DNA of 64,000 nt from Trileptium ribeirensis (taxonomy: Eukaryota; Nematoda; Enoplea; Enoplida; Thoracostomopsidae), in assembly GCA_030248225.1 (NCBI GenBank), contig JASANE010012847.1, positions 1 through 64,000 on the forward strand. The letters are read 5' to 3'. The position numbers were made by a program, and so were the translations under genes. This document shows, piece after piece, positions 22,201 to 33,795 of this stretch. The notes beneath the pieces were generated by a model. It was not told the DNA's origin, did no database searches, and worked only from the letters and a program-made list of their open reading frames with translations. Positions within the stretch are counted from its first letter, which is position 1. Every line of letters begins with the position of its first letter.

Positions 22201-24060
22201 TTGTATTGAACAAGTATTGCTGCGGAAATTTATGTTACTGCTTTTGCGTAAACAATTACCCGCTGCGAGTTTCGAATTTACCAGTTGTTTAGTATAGCAT
22301 AAAGAAATATGCTTGTCGCGATTTATTCTTATAAATTCTAATGCGGGTACATAGCTACTACAGTAAGAAACTAGCTTCAATGCATACGGTTTTTTTTATT
22401 TTTTCTTAACGGCGATTACATGGTTCGAATTATCTTGGCGTCGCTTACAGTCTGTGGACTGGTTTGGATCTAGGCTTATGCGTAAATCAATACGCGCTTT
22501 CTAAGGAATTCAAAGAATTGTATACTGGTTCTGCGTTCGTGGTTCTCGATTAACGAATTAACGTTCAGGGCTCAACTTGACTTCACAAATAGGTACCTTA
22601 AACCGTAATTTGCCATAACGTAGTAATAATATCTTCCCAAGCAAAATCTTAGTGTTAAATAAAAAGTATTGATCTTATACATGTTATCGGAATATTACTA
22701 ATATTTAAAAATTTCTGCTCTAAAGTGTTGAGTAAGTACTATCAAGGATTAGCGGTTCAGCGGGAAGTAGCATCACTTGTTGGATGCGGCAGCCGTCCGG
22801 GTCGGTTCAATAAGCTGGCCTGTCTATAATGGGGGCCCTCCCACTTTCCAAATCCCCCATGTTCGTGAGATTTTCCCCATGGCCGTCCCCCCACTCGGCC
22901 GAAACCCCCATGTTCACCTAATTAAAAAAATTTTTATGTCTAAAAATTTATGTTTTTTGTTTGCAAATTGTTTTTTAAACATCATTAATTACCACTATTT
23001 ATAATGTTACAATATCTTTGTTAGCTTGAAAATACATTCACGGTAGTAAAAATGCATGAAAATATGGAAATATTTAGTATTTTTAAGCAAAATTTATTCC
23101 CCAGTTTTATTTTTTCCCCGAGAATGAACATGCCCTCCGACTTTTGTGAGGGCTGTTGACAGGCGAGAATAAGGGGTGTTAGTCTTGAGAAGACCGAGTA
23201 AGTAAGGGCGTGGATTAGGTTACCCCGTCGAGCCACTGTATTCCCAATTACCAACTCGATCAGCCGTCCGGGGAGTGAGACGTTAGAAAATAACTGATAT
23301 ATACTAGCTCGCCACTACTAAAATCAGCCGTCTGGGGACAGACATAATATAACGGCTCGTATTAGTGTAAGTTTAAGAAATTAGGTTCAGGTATTTAAAT
23401 AACTCTGCAGTGGTTAGCCGTCCGGGGGCATCCGATTAAATAAGGTCGGTACTTAGCGTAAATCTAAGGATCTAAGTTGAGGTATTTAGATATTTGCACT
23501 TTCGTCAGTCGTCCAGGGGCGAATGGTGTCAACCTCAAAAGAGATTTAATAGAATTAGCTATGATAATTAAATCTAGACTAATGGTTGAACTAATTAAAA
23601 ATTAGATAAATAGATAAATGGGAGCCAAAAGAGTTGGAGCGTTGAGTGGCTTCTTCAGGAGAGAATTAGCTGAAACTATAGAGGTTATCGAGGCGTAAAG
23701 AAATAAAATTGCTGGTGACAAGTGTAGCCTTATCAATAGCGGTGCTACAGAACTGTGCCTTATTTGTATCTTAAAATTTTAAATAAACATTTCATTTACG
23801 GCTTTGGTGCTCACTTACCTACAATCCGAGTGAATCGAGCTAGCTCACGCCGCCACACTAAGCCAATCGCATCATTGTTAAAGAACAGACACACGCAGAA
23901 AGAAGGCGACCACTTTGTTCCCGCCTGCATACTACTGTCCACACCTGGAACCGTACATCTTTTGATGAAGAATCACGTTCCAATGTAACATCCGATAGCC
24001 GTCATAAAAAAACATCCGACCCCTACTCACTTTCAAAACTGTAAAATATAACATGATGAC
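22201..24060 (+). repeat. Large tandem unit, copy 3 (interrupted)
   Basis: Landmarks: AATCAATACGCG-like sequence near 22,480 (matches about 20,310); GTTGAGTAAG near 22,727; GTAGCATCACTTGTTGGATGCGG; then an insertion (22,815-23,165); then GTGTTAGTCTTGAGAAGACCG, CAATTACCAACTCGATCAGCC (identical in copy 2), CAGCCGTCCGGGG (23,261), CAGCCGTCTGGGG (23,325), TAGCCGTCCGGGGG (23,415), CAGTCGTCCAGGGG (23,506) and the end CCGATAGCCGTCATAA near 23,992. Confidence 0.7.
22815..23165 (+). mobile_element. Short TIR element (MITE-like), family 1
   Basis: Begins CTGGCCTGTC and ends GACAGGCG, giving a terminal inverted match GCCTGTC/GACAGGC. The interior matches the palindrome-arm copies at 27,553-27,842 and 62,024-62,312: CCCATGTTCGTGA, ATTTTCCCC, GTCCCCCCACT, AACCCCCATGTTCA, AAAATGCATGAAAATATG. 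It interrupts copy 3 of the large tandem unit, so it arrived after the duplication. No transposase is encoded. Confidence 0.75.
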
Positions 24061-24558
24061 CACGATGTCTTGTAAAATCGAGAAAAAATAGTAAAAAAAT
24101 AAACGTGGTCCGTCTTTTCGAAAATCAAAATTTGACCTAGAACTTAATTATAATGTAATTAATTATATTTTAATAGTAATTACTAAACCTCATAATCAGT
24201 ACGTTTACGTAAGCCTGCCCTAAAATTTAAAAAGTAATAGGAATGCCACTCCAAAGGACACCAGCAAACGTATTGACGCATAAAGATCCGATAACAAAAT
24301 CAAAGAACGTCGACCAACACCAAGCGAAAAAGTACAAGGAAAGACGACATAACCAAATATAATCCCGTCCCAATTTTACATCCGAAATTACCATCCAACC
24401 TATACATCCATTAACAAATAAAAATATAACACTAAATAATCCAGCTACCTAATTTGCATAAACCCCCTCGTTTATTTTATTACCTAAACTTACTTTTCTT
24501 TGAATTTATCAGTTGATTTGAGTTGCAGTCGTGTCGTATGGCATGAGAGGAAGGGAAA
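24061..24558. other. Non-coding linker
   Basis: AT-rich. Near 24,365-24,430 there is weak similarity to the terminal part of the large tandem unit (CATCCGAAATTACCATCC then AAAATATAACA), perhaps a further degraded partial copy. No gene is supported. Confidence 0.4.
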
Positions 24559-25272
24559 ATGCGGTTACGGAATATAGTGCGCCAGTGCAACACTGCAAGA
24601 AGAATCGAGCGCACAAGAACTGTTCGCAACGGCAAAAGATTTGGACAAAGAAGTCCGAGAAGTAATACAAAGATCACAGCAACAGCAAGAAAACAAATTG
24701 CAATTTATAAAGAAGCATGCGTCATTGACAGGAGAAATCGAGCAACTGTATCGAAGTTGGAATTACAAAGAACCAAAAATTCCACTCCCACAGCCAAATT
24801 CAGAAAGCATACAAGAACGAAAGAAGAGAATAATTACAAATCAGATAAAGCCCAACAAAAAGAAACAAACAATCAACACAAAGAATGTAGTATGAATCAA
24901 CTTCAAAGATCAAATCAGAGTCAACAACAATATCAGCGATCAAAAATCGTAATTTATGACAAAGAATGCTACAGACCCTTTAACCTAGGTCATGTATATA
25001 TGGCTCCCAGTAAAGACAAAGAATCAGAAAAAGTGCAAATGGCATTAACGACGGTCGGTGTTCAAGCAAAAAACGGACGAAGTACAGTAGAATTTCAACA
25101 TATTGAAGAGCAAAAACTACCGGACACGAGAAAAAACGGTGAGCAACAACCAGAAACAAGAATCGATAACGATCAAGAACAGGTCGGTGCAAGTACGACA
25201 AGAGCAACAAACGAATTAAATCAAAGAATCAACGTGGTGGACAAGTTTCATCCGCGACATGAATTACCGTAA
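24559..25272 (+). CDS. Unrecognised 237-codon ORF, Gln/Asn/Lys/Arg-rich
   Basis: The longest plus-strand ORF in this part. Composition is dominated by R, K, Q, N, T and E with low-complexity Q-rich patches (NQSQQQYQRS) and no hydrophobic core or motif I recognise. The strand is A-rich and purine-rich over 24,240-25,750, which by itself opens reading frames. A gag-like or other retroelement protein fragment is possible; a chance ORF is equally possible. Further open but frame-broken sequence of similar composition continues to about 25,750. Confidence 0.25.
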   Translation: MRLRNIVRQCNTARRIERTRTVRNGKRFGQRSPRSNTKITATARKQIAIYKEACVIDRRNRATVSKLELQRTKNSTPTAKFRKHTRTKEENNYKSDKAQQKETNNQHKECSMNQLQRSNQSQQQYQRSKIVIYDKECYRPFNLGHVYMAPSKDKESEKVQMALTTVGVQAKNGRSTVEFQHIEEQKLPDTRKNGEQQPETRIDNDQEQVGASTTRATNELNQRINVVDKFHPRHELP

Positions 25273-25871
25273 TTTCAAACGACGAACACATGGAACCAAA
25301 CACAAGCTGCATACATGACAACGAAAGTGTGAGCACATGGAACCAAAGGGCAAGGTATAACCGGACATACGGATATTACGGTCCAATACCGTTGGTCCCT
25401 CAATACAATCAAATAGCACTCGCTGGGAGCATTTCGATGATCAATCTTGAGATACCGTTAGCAACAGCAGCACTGTTCGTATGTCAATAACGAAAATCAA
25501 CAAAACAGCAACCTAATGACGATGAACCAACAAATGATCAAGCTTTGATCAACGTGGCGACCAAAGAAACGCCGCAAGCGACGGCCACAACGCAACGAGC
25601 GATTGGTCAAGCGATAATGGAACGACCCGCCACCATGCGGGACAAAGTAAAAGAAGAAGTTTAAGCTATAACGCGGCAAGATACGACGCTGCAAATGTGA
25701 GGGACGCCGCAAGAAAATTCTACAAAGCGACAATCTCAAAATTTGTCTCATGAAACCTAAGGCTTCTTTTAGGACCCAAGTTTCACTTAGTAGTAGAAAG
25801 TTACATAATTCACACGGAAAGCATTTGTAAGGTTTTAGAATTAGGAACGAAGATTTCGCATGTACCTATTT
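25273..25871. other. A-rich strand, then non-coding flank of the palindrome
   Basis: Contains a short direct repeat, CACATGGAACCAAA, twice (about 25,288 and 25,336). No supported gene. The palindrome match can be followed to 25,872 only because the window ends there, so the true left boundary of the arm may lie in or before this stretch. Confidence 0.4.
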
Positions 25872-26239
25872 ATTAAGTTGAGCGAAAGCACTGTAGTTTG
25901 CTAACATTCCGCTTATTTCTTTACATAATGCTACGGAATTTTAAAAGTTTTTGCTGACATGCTCTTGGATGTGGCCAGTCGTACATAATCAATCTTAATT
26001 GTGGTTTTTGCTACTTGGTTTTCTTCTACTAAAGTTTGCCTATCACGGTTTTATGCCAAAGTTGGTTTTTTCAGTTTTTGATTCAACATATCTTACGATA
26101 TCTTAGAAATTCAAAAATACCACCCGAGACGACCTAGCCAATGACTCGCATACATCCTTCAACGAATACAAGAAGTCAATTTCGGCACTAGGGTGCCCGT
26201 CTGAACACCATTTGGGCAGCCTAAGTACTATTCTACTGA

Positions 26240-26470
26240 CCCGCCCATAGTGGTTCGTGTTCGTAGATTTTCCACCATGTACGTCCCCCAGTCGGCCGAA
26301 ACCCCATGTTCAGGTAAATCCAAAAGTTTTATGTCTCAAAATTTATGTTTTTAGTATGGAAAATGTTTCTTTAAACATTAATCACCACTATTTCTAATGC
26401 TAAGACGTTTTATAGCTTGCAAATTTATAGGTAATAATGTCAGCAATAAGTTCGTTAAACGCATAATGGC
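26240..26470 (+). mobile_element. Diverged or partial copy of TIR element family 1
   Basis: Shares CCGAAACCCCATGTTCA, GGTAAATCCAAAA, TTTATGTCTCAAAATTTATGTTTTT and TTAATCACCACTATTT with the element at 22,815-23,165. The terminal inverted repeats are not recognisable. It has a mirror copy at about 63,400-63,630. Confidence 0.55.
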
Positions 26471-26652
26471 CGCATGTGGATGAAACCACGCTCGCTCCGT
26501 TTTACCCTCGCTTGTGACATATTAGTTGGTATAGCCAATCAGTTTAAAGTTTTAGCATAATGTAATGTACTGCCTTTGACCCTCCCAAGATTTATATTAA
26601 ACCTTTAGGCTGGCCCTTATGTATATATATATGTATTCGAAAGTGGTGCTTT

Positions 26653-26658
26653 TATAAT
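26653..26658 (+). promoter_or_regulatory. Candidate TATA element (TTTATAATG) upstream of HR1 gene
   Basis: TATAAT lies 128 bases before the ATG at 26,786. A start near 26,680-26,690 would give a leader of about 100 bases. The mirror copy is at 63,206-63,211. Confidence 0.3.
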
Positions 26659-26785
26659 GCCATTCAAATTGCATTATTCGGTTGTTGCCATTTCTTCGTC
26701 ATTGCATCAGCTCATTTTCACACGTGCATCACCATTGTGGCTGGACAAAAGTTTTTAGCTGTCGATTGATTGACGACTGTACACA

Positions 26786-27396
26786 ATGATGGACGTCATA
26801 CAACATGATCATCAGCAGCAACATCAAAATAGCTACCCTGTCCCGGACGTCGTGCTTCAGCTAACTGATAAATATGGCTTAGTCGCTGAAGACACAGAGA
26901 TTGTCGACGACGATACTCTACAACGGCAGGTTTATTTTCTCATCAAAGTCGTACGAAATCGTCTTGGCAAAGAAATGCGATTAAAAGTAAGTTGTCATTA
27001 TTTTGTATCTAAACATTTGTAAAATTCGGTTCATATATATAACTTTTTCAGTTTTCATGGAAATTTTTTCACGATTTACAGATTCTTAGTATTTTAGTGC
27101 TTAGCATTATGGACTTAGCACAAGAATTTTTATCGTTAATTGCTGATAAATAAAGTACGATTCTGATATAAAGTCGTAATTTTATGTCAAGTTTTCTGGT
27201 AGCATTTCGGCAGGAAATGTCATGTAACGTGCATTCTGCTTTTAGGAGGGCCTCGAAAATATGAAAAAGGCTGAAAAAGACAAGAAACGCTTGGCGGTGC
27301 TCAATCGAAATTTGTCGGATCTCTCAGAATTTATCGCTCAACTACAAGATGACCTCCAAACTCTTGGATTGTATACTCGCGGCGCAATTTGCCAAC
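26786..27396 (+). CDS. HR1-domain protein (PKN-like), first two exons, left arm
   Basis: Exon 1 is 26,786-26,986 (67 codons, donor GTAAGT). The intron of 259 bases ends TTTTAG. Exon 2 is 27,246-27,396 (50 codons plus one base, donor GTAAGT). The joined 117 residues have a His/Gln-rich start (HDHQQQHQ), then a charged helical region. Across the splice site, KEMRLK meets EGLENMKKAEKDKKRL, which is the hallmark of the HR1 (antiparallel coiled-coil, Rho/Rac-binding) repeat. The preceding LTDKYGL and following LSEFIAQLQDDLQTL fit the first HR1 repeat of protein kinase N. Other HR1 proteins such as rhophilin are possible. No third exon in phase was found downstream, so the gene is either truncated or has a distant exon 3. 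The right arm holds the same two exons with the same protein sequence. Confidence 0.6.
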
Positions 27397-27552
27397 GTAA
27401 GTGGCTTGCATGCCTATCGCGAAATCAGCAAATACGCAAGTGTAGATTTAGACGGTCTTTGATTCTATTTTAAAACCACGAGTGTTCAAAGTGAATTTTT
27501 GTTAATATATCGTCTTTACATACGCTATTATTTCAAGATTGGGCAGTTGATT

Positions 27553-27842
27553 CTGGCCTGTCCACAGTGGGGGACCCCACTTTCAAAATCTTGGCATGTT
27601 CGTGAAATTTTCCCCGTGTCCGTCCCCCCACTTGCCCAAAACCCCCATGTTCAACTAAATCCAAAAAATTATTTCTATAAATTGATGTTTTCTTTATACT
27701 AGACGTTTTATAAGCTGAAAATATTTGCGAAAGCAGTAAAAGTGCATGAAAATATGCCGCATTTTCAAGCAACATTTATTCCGCGCAGCATTGAAATTCC
27801 CCCTGAGAAAGAATATGCCCCACCCGGAATTCGGACAGGCCA
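27553..27842 (+). mobile_element. TIR element (MITE-like), family 1, left arm
   Basis: 5' end CTGGCCTGTCCACAG, 3' end GGACAGGCCAT: terminal inverted repeat GGCCTGTCC/GGACAGGCC. About 290 bp, no coding capacity. It lies about 150 bases after HR1 exon 2, in the following intron or flank. The interior matches 22,815-23,165. Confidence 0.8.
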
Positions 27843-27998
27843 TACCAGTGATTTGCTTTGAAAATATGCCAGTTTCGACTTCCGGGCATGCATCAATGCT
27901 GGACTTGTATATTCCGGTTTTAGATCAGTGAGATGCATGAGTTGTAATGCTGAGATTATATACTAGAGTTGTAATGCTGAGATTAGGAAAGTAATAAG

Positions 27999-30967
27999 TA
28001 GGGATGTACCGGCATCCGGTATCCGGTCGGATAATTGGCTATCCTATTACTAATAAGCCATCAACATTGAGATGTTTACATGTCTAGAGCTACATTATAG
28101 AAATATTTCATTTTGTTATGCCCAGTAATTTTTGGGCGTTTTCATTTTCTCTATATATACCGTTATGTTATTAAATTATCTTCATAAATCATAAATTTCT
28201 GTTGCAATCTTTATTATTGGTGAGGCACTGCGTCGTCTGATGTCTTGTAATTTTGGGGACTAACGTCACAGCATGGCGCCTTGCACAGGGTATCGCTCAT
28301 ATAGCATAGTTTAAAAAATTTATCTTGAAATAAAAACAGTAGAACAACGAAGTATTTTTGAAAATGAACAGAAACTATGCATGATGAGGAGTATATTTTA
28401 GAAGCATAAGTTTTTTTGAAGCGGAACGAGTTTAGCGAGGAGAGTTCTTCAAATACCGGTCAACTCTGCAAAATCAAATTTGTTTGTCTATGTTGCACAT
28501 AATTCATCTTTGGATTAGTTGAATTTAACAATTTTTATGGGAAGTCGTATGAAGGTTTTTTGGCATTTTTGAAGAAAAATAGCAATGCTCACATTCTTTC
28601 CATTTACTTCCTAATTCCGTTGGTTTTTAGACTTGTGATGCTAGATGACAGAGCCCCGAATTCAACAGTGATCGTTAACAAGGCGGAGGACGTTGTCACC
28701 GGATGTCAAGCCCATGACGTGTGCAAATATCAGTATATTATGAACAGTGCCACATGATTCCATATACACCAGCTTGTGAACTTATGAATTTTGTTACAAG
28801 AATTGTGGTGACCAAAAACTAAAATTTTAGGAGTCAGGGGGGTAGTTATTAACCCAGTGGGGAGATATCGGAGTAGATTTGCTAATGTTTGGCATGCTAT
28901 TTGCATTAGAGGTGAGATGTTTAAGAGCCGAGTCGAGCGTGCCATTATGTATAAGGAGCCATGTCTCTACGAACTGAGTCGAGCCGATATATCTGTAGAA
29001 ACCGAGGTTGTCTCTTAAAAACACTTTGCTGAAACAGCAAGCTTAATTTAACTTGTCTAGTCGAAACGAACCGACGCTACTGTATCTCGAAAAGATGGGA
29101 TTGTCTCTTAAAGCTTTTTGTTAAAACAAGAAACTTAGCTCTCAAGTGTAGTACAATAGTGATCTCTCAGCAAGAACAGCCGATATTACCTTCTATCGAC
29201 TATTAAAGGTTTTAAAAGTACGTAATTATTAGCGACGGGCAAGAATATTTGGACATCCTGATAATATTATCCGCGGCTTTTGGATAATCCGGATATCCTA
29301 ACATTGCATTTCGTGACGTAAAAAGTTTTACTGGTAGAGAATGACAAAACCTTGATTTAAGAATGCCTAAATGACATTGTTTACAAATTTGTTTTCATGT
29401 AACTGTCTGGTGAATTTTTTTAGACGATATATTTATGTATTTTGCCTTTAGGCGGCCAATTCTATTGTATAGTATGTTTGCCTTAGAATAAGGCAACTAA
29501 CACACTTTATTTGATCCTCTCGGGCTACTGACCAGTTGGAAACATAAAATGCTCCATTTTCAAAATTGTATAGATTGTATGTTTTTCGGCTGCCCTTCAG
29601 TCGCATGGGTGACCGGTGGGTATTGAGTAAGAAGGAACCACCCAAACATTGAGAATATTTAGATCTAGATGCCAGTTCGATGATGAAATAAGTTGCGAGT
29701 CCGTATGTAAAGAACGTAAGGAGCCACCAAGATGCATCGGTCTACCGGTGGTAGGGTTACATTTTCATAAAAGTTATGCCAGTTTTCTAAGGTAGACATG
29801 GTTTTTCCTTGGGCATAGGAAAGGTAGTCAGGCTTGGATAAATCTGTCAACGTTTTCAGAATGTGTCCTTAATATTCAGTGTGTTTCTTTGAAGCAATTG
29901 TGACAGTTTTGCTTCTAAAACAAGCAACGCCATTGCGAAGCTGGTTATATATGACGAGGCTGATAAGTTAACCGAAAGAAAATATCTGCATTGCACATGT
30001 CGCGGTGATAATGTGTGCTCATGTCATATAATCTCAACATGACCTATCGTGTTTTTAACCACTCTGGTCCTGTTTTGGTCTGTTTAACACGTTGCTTCAT
30101 GAGTTTTGACTATGATTGAACAAGCTGTTGCTAGGCTCGATCTGTTTACGTTAGAGCTGCTACGACACTGGTGCTCGGATCCTTAATGCTGCTAGCAAGG
30201 CGTGCGACTTGAAATACGCTACTAAATGCACGCTACGCCACGAACTAAGTTAATGCACTAGGTTGTATTGCGTTAGGTTGCACCAGAGCAATTACATGCG
30301 CTAAGGGGATAAAATATTTATGTGCTTTGTGCTGAAATATTCACGTATCAGGAAATATTGAAAAACTGCCGCCGGATGTTTTGAGGAATATATCGTGGTC
30401 TGAAAAAAATTACTGTATATATCGAGAATTCAGTGATTTGACAGGGTACCCTACTACGTATTTTCCTAAAAATTTCTAAACTCATACACCCAACTTCAGA
30501 TGCCACATAATTCATCTTTCCGAAATTAGGTTGTTAGGACTTAACTTGCAAGCTGGTGAATCTTTACCAATCATGCGTCTCTCGCTAACATTGTGGTTCT
30601 GGCGATCACCTGGCATCCCATCGAGTTTCCCGGGATACCAATAGTATCCGAAATTTAAATTCTCAATAAATTAGTTTTAACTTTAACTTGAAATGGTGCT
30701 CACTATAAATGAAACACTGTTTAGTAAAAAGGTTTAGTGTAAGTTATGCAGCAAATATTGGTGTTATCAAAAGAATAATGTATGCTTTTTCCTCGAATTA
30801 ATACATCGTAAAATACATATTGAATGGGAACGTCTCGTTTACAATTTTTCATAATTAAATAAAAGTCTGAAATTTTCGAATATGCTTGTCCATAAAGTTA
30901 CTATACGTATTGTTCGAGATATACCGCAATTTCACAGGATATCCGGACATGGTAAACCACATCCCTA
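27999..30967. mobile_element. Possible non-autonomous hAT-like element (TAGGGATGT ... ACATCCCTA)
   Basis: The left end reads TAGGGATGTACCGGCATCCGG and the right end reads CCGGACATGGTAAACCACATCCCTA. The outermost nine bases are inverted repeats and both ends carry subterminal CCGG/ATCC motifs, as in many hAT-type elements. No 8-base target duplication was found and no transposase is present, so this rests on the ends alone. Inside are weak ORFs and a repeat (29,220-30,715) shared in inverted orientation with 39,800-42,270. Nothing else in the interval looks coding. Confidence 0.35.
29220..30715 (-). repeat. Dispersed repeat, unoccupied copy (inverted relative to 39,800-42,270)
   Basis: Its reverse complement matches 39,800-42,270 in order: AAACTAATTTA...GAAT; CTCGATGGGATG(C)CAGG; a ...GGCATCTGAAG block; AGGTCATGTTGAGA...GACATGAGCACA; AGCTTGGATAAAT...GTGTCCTTAATAT; TTTAGATCTAGATGC; CTTCTTACTCAATACCCACCGG; GAAGGGCAGCCGAAAA; and GATGGGCAA-like near the end. 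This copy lacks the 475-bp TIR element found in the other, so it shows the empty site. Confidence 0.7.
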
Positions 30968-31199
30968 TCTAACACTACTAAGTGTCGAAATATACATGTA
31001 CTTGCTTTGTTGATTTCTATATAATACGGTTTCCCTGATATTTGGGAGACTTAAATTTTTATATTAACAGTTTTTGAGAGCTGCGCTGGTTCAGGCTTGC
31101 TACCGAAAAGACGAGCTAAGCTTAACACAAACCATGAATAGCCGCACATTGAAAATCTGGCTTTTTATCGCTTCCGCACTTCCTTTCAGTGCATTTAAA

Positions 31200-31625
31200 T
31201 TGTTGAATTCTGAGTGTCTTAAGTGAAACGAGCTAAGCGATGAATTTTTACTAGCCATGACCGTGGTGAAATTCGACAATGTCCGCTATTGGGTGTTTTA
31301 GAATGACACGTATAACTCAACTTTGGCTGGGCTTGATTCGCGCGACAGCTCATTTGAAAGCTTTAAACCTCTAGTGCTTTTTTAGTTGCGAAACCCTATT
31401 TCAACATCTTCTTCCGAAAAGTGGACCAAAGGGGCTTTGGTTGGGTCTTTAAGGGGCCCGAACACGTTACTTATTGTAACTCAACAAATGATGTAGATAT
31501 ATGAGTCAAATCGGGCAGTGCTCTTAGGATGTAGGATTTGGGTCACAACGTCCATTTGTTTAAATGGGCCCATGGGACCCAAAATACACAAAAATTGTAA
31601 TACGCACACAACCACTCGATATATA
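31200..31625 (+). repeat. Dispersed repeat fragment adjoining the TA-linked array
   Basis: GACAATGTCCGC...AGAATGACACGTATAACTCAACT (31,275-31,321) matches the right edge of the palindrome spacer (45,226-45,272). CATGGGACCCAAAATACAC...CAACCACTC (about 31,571-31,616) recurs at 37,060-37,100, where it continues AAGATAGTTTGAG; here it runs directly into TATATAC and the first array unit. Confidence 0.6.
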
Positions 31626-31627
31626 CA

Positions 31628-32716
31628 TATCAGGGAATATCCGGAACCTTCCATTGAAATCGCATCCGGAATCGGAACCTGTTCTTCGAAAGTTATATAT
31701 AGTAAAACAGATAAAGGATGAAATGAAGGTATATACAGTGGATTTAAAATGAATTAAAAGTAACTTTTACATTAAACTTAATTTATTGCGATGACACGAT
31801 TACCTCTCTGGAACTCTGAAGATACCAAGGCAAATAATGTTTATTTATCGATTATTGTTTTTTGGACCCCCAGAGCAAAAAAGCTTTCCACTATACAGCT
31901 TGCGTAACGTGCGTCAAACTGAATATGCTTGTAACTAAACATGCTTGCATGGAGCGTGGACACTTTCGCTATTCGGCTGCCTTTATTACACATACGTTGG
32001 TTACATATTATTCTGTACGCAACTTGAAATTATTGGTATATTTGGTTCTAAAAAAGGAATGTATACTATAATTTTCTGATCAGTGGACAGAGACATTGTT
32101 TAGGCTACTATGGGACAACCGGTACCCGACAGCTTGATGATAATGATGATAACTTTGTGATCAGAATGCTATAAACGCGGCAAACCGTTATACTGCTCGC
32201 GCAGTTTCAATAAATACAGTTCATTGCCAAGAATGCAGTTTCTGGCTTCGTTGCCGACATGTTACTTTATTTCAATGTAGACTGACTTACATTGTTTACA
32301 AGCGCACTGGCTGGTGCTTGGCGCAATATATGTTAGCCATGCTAACAGCTAAGTACTTTTAAATAATCCATAGTCTATTGCAAAATTGGGCGGATTTAAT
32401 TCTAACATACCCTTCAGACTTCTGAATGTGCAAAATAGCTGCTACAAGTATCGAGCTGGCTTTGTTTTGTTAAAAACTCCTGCTGTGTTAAAATGAAAAA
32501 TTCCTACTGAAATTATTTACCCTACTTACGTTTCAGACTGCAATTTGCTGAGTAGTTAATCTAAATTTACGTTTCTCAAGGTAATTTGTTGAGTTAGTCT
32601 TTTCTTTTGTTTGGTTGTATTGGAACATGATCATTGCGTATGAACCACAGATGAAGCAAAAGGTTGCGGTTCCGGTATGGTTTTGCCGGAACCGGAATTC
32701 CGGTTACTCCCTGATA
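31628..32716 (+). repeat. TA-linked TIR unit A
   Basis: About 1.09 kb. Starts TATCAGGGAATATCCGGAACC and ends CCGGAATTCCGGTTACTCCCTGATA, so the termini are inverted repeats. Conserved interior landmarks shared with B, C and D: AACTTTTACATTAAACTTAA; GCTAATAATGTTTATTTAT; CACATACGTTTGTTGCATG; GATCAGAATGCTATAAA; CAAGCGCACTGGCTGGTGCTTG; TTTTCTTTTGCTTGGTTGTATTGG. There is no long ORF, so the unit is non-autonomous. Confidence 0.8.
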
Positions 32717-32718
32717 TA

Positions 32719-33776
32719 TATCAGGGAATAACCGGAACCGTCCATTTAATCCGGAGCGGGAATCTTGTCTTCGAAACTTATATAATAGTATCACGGATGA
32801 AGGTACAGTGGAGTTGAAATGTATTAAAAATAACTTTTACATTAAACTTATCATATTACCATGACATTACTGCCTCTCTGGAACTTTGACGAGACTGAGA
32901 AAGCTAATAATGTTTATTTATGAACCAATATATGTTGGCTTTTTTGACCCCCAGGACAAAAATGCTTTTCACTATACAGCCTTGCTTATATTGTGTCAAA
33001 CTGACCGTGCTTGTAACTCGCATTGGGCGTAGACTAAACACTTTCGTTGTGTCTCCAATCGCTGCATTTTACTACACATGCGTTTGTTGCATGTTATTCT
33101 GCAGTAAATTTAAAATTATTGGTTTATGTGATTCTAAAATAAAACAAAGGAATGTATGCTATAATTTTCGGGTCAGTGATCAGACACATTGTTTAGGCTA
33201 GCGTTGCGCAACCATTGCCCGTCAGCTAGATGATAATTTTGTGATCAGAATGCTATAAAGGAGACATACTGTTATACTGCTCGTGCAGTTTCAAAAAATA
33301 TAGCTCATTACGAAGAACGCTGCCTCTGGCTGCGTTGCAGATATGTTACTTTATTTCATTCACAAAGTTCACAATCGCACTGGCTGGTACTTGACGCAAT
33401 TTGTTAGCCAAGCTTACAGCTATATATTTCTAATTAATCCATACTCTGTTATCGAGTTGGATTAATTCTAACATACCCCGCAGATTCCTGAATGTGTAAA
33501 TGAGCAGCTACAAGCACCGACCTGGCTTTGTTTTGTTAACAATCACCTGCAGATTAAGATTCCTACTGAAATTATGTGCCCTAACGTTTCACAACGGCAA
33601 ATTGCTGAGTTAATCTTTTCTTTTGCTTGGTTGTATTGGTACTTCATCATTGTATACATATATATTACATATGTCTGGGCCGCAGATGAAGCAAAAATGT
33701 GGAAAATTTCAAAAAAAATTTAAACTGAGAATTCCGGTTCCGGTACGGTTTTTGCCTTTTGCCAGAACACGATTTG
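32719..33776 (+). repeat. TA-linked TIR unit B
   Basis: Same orientation as A and separated from it only by TATA within CCCTGATATATATCAGGGA. Its 3' terminus is damaged: after CAGAACACGATTT it runs into GATATATATTTATATATATACA, missing the final CCGG-rich inverted repeat. Confidence 0.75.
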
Positions 33777-33795
33777 ATATATATTTATATATATA

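Noticed and set aside
28629..28760. Possible third exon of the HR1 gene after a TTTTTAG acceptor
   Set aside because: Its open frame is not in phase with the exon 2 donor, and the mirror copy carries a 2-base difference within it.
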